This document shows, piece after piece, positions 4,922-6,514 of a stretch of 6,514 nt of DNA. The stretch is from JAUWCW01 sp030609125 [NCBI: Candidatus Rokuibacteriota bacterium] (GTDB lineage Bacteria > JAUVQV01). Position 1 is the stretch's first letter. Each line of letters begins with the position of its first letter. Made by a program: the position numbers and the translations under genes. The stretch covers positions 1-6,514 of the forward strand of contig JAUWCW010000114.1 in assembly GCA_030609125.1 (NCBI GenBank), given 5' to 3'. Under the pieces are notes generated by a model. It did not search any database, was not told where the DNA came from, and worked only from the letters and a program-made list of their open reading frames with translations.

Positions 4922-4955
4922 GGTGCCGGCGCGGCCTTCAGGCCGGCGCCGCACC
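4922..4955 (-). terminator. GC-rich hairpin after the small secreted protein gene
   Basis: Arms 4922-4936 and 4941-4955 pair as GGTGC, GGCGC and GGCC blocks, each side with one bulged C, around the tetraloop TTCA (TGAA on the minus strand). It begins 14 bases after the upstream stop codon. There is no uridine run, so partial termination or 3'-end protection is more likely than full termination. Confidence 0.45.
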
Positions 4956-4969
4956 TCCGCGGTGTGATA

Positions 4970-5323
4970 TCAGGTGAGAGGAGGAAAAAAACGGGGGGGG
5001 CGGTAGATCGGCGAAGAAAAACCCTCAGGCTCGTCGGGAGACGATGCCGTGACAAAAGGATGTCCTTCCGGTGCGACGATCATGGTGCAGGGAGACGGCG
5101 ATATCCAGGGGATATCGGCGACGAAGCCGCCCGGTCCCTGCTGATCGCCGCAGACTTGCAAAGGCTGAATGTAGTGCGCCGCGCCGTCGCCGGCAGCGTC
5201 GGTCACCGGCAGGGGCTGATGGAAGGTGAAGGGAAGAACCTGCAGGATCAGGGCAGCCAGCAACAGACAGCTGACAAGTGCAACTGCCCGTGAACTGGCG
5301 CCGGATCGCTGAGAAAGGTCCAT
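4970..5323 (-). CDS. Small secreted or membrane-anchored protein of unknown function
   Basis: The 117-residue frame starts at ATG 5323-5321, with AAGGTAA 9 bases upstream, and ends with TGA at 4972-4970. Residues 13-31 (AVALVSCLLLAALILQVLP) form a hydrophobic segment after a basic start, so it is either a signal peptide or an N-terminal anchor. The rest is predicted outside the membrane: HYIQPLQVCGDQQGPGGFVADIPWISPSPCT has two cysteines (58 and 79), and the end is rich in proline and aromatic residues (FSSPIYRPPRFFPPLT). I do not recognise the family. It is the first gene of the minus-strand set, ahead of the cytochrome, and has its own promoter-like sequence. A role in the periplasm near the cytochrome is a guess from position. 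Confidence 0.65.
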   Translation of the reverse strand: MDLSQRSGASSRAVALVSCLLLAALILQVLPFTFHQPLPVTDAAGDGAAHYIQPLQVCGDQQGPGGFVADIPWISPSPCTMIVAPEGHPFVTASSPDEPEGFSSPIYRPPRFFPPLT

Positions 5324-5369
5324 AAAATACGCGTTACCTTAGTGTCTGACAAATGTATTGCTACTTAAA

Positions 5370-5398
5370 AGATTATGCTTCCTTGAGGCGCAAGTCAA
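5370..5398 (-). promoter_or_regulatory. Candidate sigma70 promoter for the small secreted protein
   Basis: On the minus strand TTGACT (5398-5393) is one base from the -35 consensus. At a 17-base spacing comes TAATCT (5375-5370); at 15 bases is the better hexamer CATAAT (5377-5372). Both lie about 50 bases before the start codon of the gene ending at 4970. The sequence also occupies the gap shared with the divergent glycosylase gene. Confidence 0.45.
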
Positions 5399-5474
5399 GA
5401 AGAACCTTGAAGAAATGTGAATATTGGTACAAAGCCGTCGCCGAAAAGAGATTCCGGTAGGGCCGGCGGGTATC

Positions 5475-6134
5475 ATGGTGCAGACGATGAAGATTGGGCG
5501 ACGGGACCTCATGGCTGTCTACGATCGCCTCCACCGGGCCTTCGGGCCTCAGGGGTGGTGGCCGGGGGAGACCCCGTTCGAGGTCGCTGTCGGGGCAATC
5601 CTGACCCAGAACACCAACTGGGGAAATGTGGAGAAGGCGCTCGCCAACCTGAAGGGGGCCGGGCTTCTCACGCCGCGAAGGATGGCCGCCATGGAGCCGC
5701 GGCGGCTCGCCGCCCTGATACGACCCGCGGGTTTCTTCAACCTCAAAGCGGAGAGGATAGGGTGCTTTCTGCGGTACCTGGCGAAGCGCCACGGCCTGAG
5801 AATGGAGGGGCTCCTCACCGCCGACCCGGGCCGGCTGAGGCGGGAGCTTCTTGAGGTCCGGGGGATCGGTCCGGAGACGGCCGACTCCATTCTTCTTTAC
5901 GCCGCCGGTCATCCCTTCTTCGTCGTCGACGGCTACACCCGGCGGATCTTCTCCCGGCACGGTTTTGTCGATCACGACGTCTCCTACGACCATCTTCAGG
6001 AATTCTTCACCCGCCGCCTTCCCGAAAAGGCGGCGCTCTTCAATGAGTTTCACGCGCTTATCGTCACGCTCGGGAAGCAGTTCTGCCGCCCCCGGTCCCC
6101 CAGGTGCGAGGCCTGTCCCCTCGATCCTCCCTGA
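5475..6134 (+). CDS. MagIII/endonuclease III-like DNA glycosylase (HhH-GPD), with incomplete [4Fe-4S] motif
   Basis: Using ATG 5475 gives 219 residues, close to endonuclease III (211) and Helicobacter MagIII (218); a TTG at 5424 would add 17 unlikely residues. The ribosome-binding site is weak. Residues 33-50 (TPFEVAVGAILTQNTNWG) are the family's N-terminal signature, as in MagIII, and 84-91 read PAGFFNLK. The helix-hairpin-helix is LLEVRGIGPETAD (125-137), and the catalytic aspartate is D152 in VVDGYTRR. Where E. coli Nth has Lys 120, this protein has Glu 134 (GIGPETAD), as in MagIII; this predicts a monofunctional glycosylase without lyase activity, perhaps for alkylated adenine. The C-terminus shows C204-x6-C211-x2-C214, then five residues and a TGA exactly where the fourth Fe-S cysteine of the CX6CX2CX5C motif belongs. 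It acts in base excision repair in the cytoplasm; substrate not proven. Confidence 0.9.
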   Translation: MVQTMKIGRRDLMAVYDRLHRAFGPQGWWPGETPFEVAVGAILTQNTNWGNVEKALANLKGAGLLTPRRMAAMEPRRLAALIRPAGFFNLKAERIGCFLRYLAKRHGLRMEGLLTADPGRLRRELLEVRGIGPETADSILLYAAGHPFFVVDGYTRRIFSRHGFVDHDVSYDHLQEFFTRRLPEKAALFNEFHALIVTLGKQFCRPRSPRCEACPLDPP

Positions 6135-6158
6135 CAGGGCACTGAGAGGGGACTCGTC

Positions 6159-6176
6159 TCCGGGCTTTTCCCCGGA
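6159..6176 (+). terminator. Short hairpin with T-run after the glycosylase gene
   Basis: TCCGGG (6159-6164) pairs with CCCGGA (6171-6176) around the loop CTTTTC, followed by TTT. A second weak possibility is ACCG-TGAGGG-CGGT (6210-6223) running into five further Ts. Either could end the glycosylase message before the next gene; both are modest. Confidence 0.4.
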
Positions 6177-6299
6177 TTTCCGAGTTGTCTTTTGCCGAAC
6201 GTTGCGATACCGTGAGGGCGGTTTTTTGTGAATGGCCAGGAACTTTCTGCCGCCGGCACAGTCAAATCAAGAGGGACGGGGTCCCGGGAGGAAGAGATC

Positions 6300-6514
6300 G
6301 TGAGGATTCGAGAATCGGTTCTGGCTGTCGTGATGCCGGCCCTTCTGCTGACCAGTGCGGGCTGTGATTTCTTCAAGTCCTCCGGTCCGGAAGGGGGCGT
6401 CAGTCCCTTCGTGAGCGACTTTTCGGTATCTCCCTCGGTGGTTTCCTGCGGACGGAATTTCGTCCTCGGCTTCCGCTACTCCGACCCCCAGGACGACATC
6501 GAGTTCATGCGGAT
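6300..6514 (+). CDS. Lipoprotein of unknown function, N-terminal part, cut by window end
   Basis: GTG 6300-6302 follows GGGAGG about 8 bases upstream and opens a frame that stays open to the window end (71 codons). Residues 1-22 (VRIRESVLAVVMPALLLTSAGC) form a lipoprotein signal with the lipobox S-A-G-C and lipid-bearing Cys 22. The mature part reads DFFKSSGPEGGVSPFVSDFSVSPSVVSCGRNFVLGFRYSDPQDDIEFMR. It has a phrase typical of Ig-like or beta-sandwich surface domains (SVSPSVVSCGRNFVLGFRYSDPQDDI), but I do not recognise the family. The gene follows the glycosylase by 165 bp and is probably a separate unit. Confidence 0.8.
   Translation, partial: MRIRESVLAVVMPALLLTSAGCDFFKSSGPEGGVSPFVSDFSVSPSVVSCGRNFVLGFRYSDPQDDIEFMR

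Noticed and set aside
5373-6053. Minus-strand 226-codon frame
   Set aside because: It is antisense to the glycosylase and resembles no family; long reverse frames are expected in GC-rich genes.
6132-6180. Selenocysteine at the UGA ending the glycosylase
   Set aside because: No convincing SECIS-type stem-loop is seen at the right distance, and the frame beyond UGA has no coding character. Kept only as a remote possibility in the finding.
1-6514. CRISPR array or tandem repeats
   Set aside because: No regularly spaced direct repeats were found; the repeats seen are pairs or inverted arms.

Overview
The window suggests the chromosome of a Desulfuromonadales/Geobacterales-type bacterium (Desulfobacterota, formerly Deltaproteobacteria). 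The clues are an elongator-type tRNA-Met(CAU) of a form I associate with Geobacter relatives, a Tat-exported split-Soret-like cytochrome c (C-GCAxxG-C-C family), a DUF2318 lipoprotein next to a NosL-family protein, and a MagIII/endonuclease III-like glycosylase. The taxonomic call is inference from gene content; no ribosomal marker is present.

The window has two halves that meet at the tRNA. Bases 1-2428 look like accessory DNA lying against the 3' end of tRNA-Met (2429-2505, minus). They hold the C-terminal part of a sulfatase (1-483), a GNAT acetyltransferase (655-1176) flanked by integron attC-like repeats, a small cysteine-rich protein (1242-1487, minus), a GC-rich stretch with only doubtful mini-ORFs (about 1491-1917), and a broken tyrosine recombinase whose N-terminal third reads in frame into a lipoprotein signal and tail (1918-2319, minus). 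A recombinase start near the tRNA 3' end, reading away from it, is the usual layout of a tRNA-integrated island; here the integrase is truncated, so the island looks decayed.

Bases 2506-5323 hold a minus-strand set of envelope and metal/redox genes. In order of transcription these are: a small secreted or anchored protein of unknown function (5323-4970) behind a sigma70-like promoter; the split-Soret-like cytochrome (4836-4084) ending at a strong hairpin; a short HTH protein resembling the N-terminus of an IS630-type transposase (3813-3577); a DUF2318 lipoprotein overlapping it by 8 bases (3584-3135); and a NosL-like copper-binding protein (3081-2572). A 174-bp MITE-like palindromic element with 60-bp arms and a 4-bp target duplication (3836-4009) lies immediately upstream of the HTH-DUF2318-NosL cluster and may have changed its promoter.

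Bases 5324-6514 hold a divergent plus-strand MagIII/endonuclease III-like glycosylase (5475-6134). Its reading frame stops exactly at the codon where the fourth [4Fe-4S] cysteine is expected. After a short spacer with a hairpin comes the start of another lipoprotein (6300 onward), which is cut by the window edge and unidentified.

The most useful leads are the MITE-like element, the UGA at the fourth Fe-S cysteine, the short transposase-like HTH coupled to the metal-handling genes, and the integrase/lipoprotein chimera at the tRNA. I did not find a clear, new multi-gene defence or biosynthetic system.
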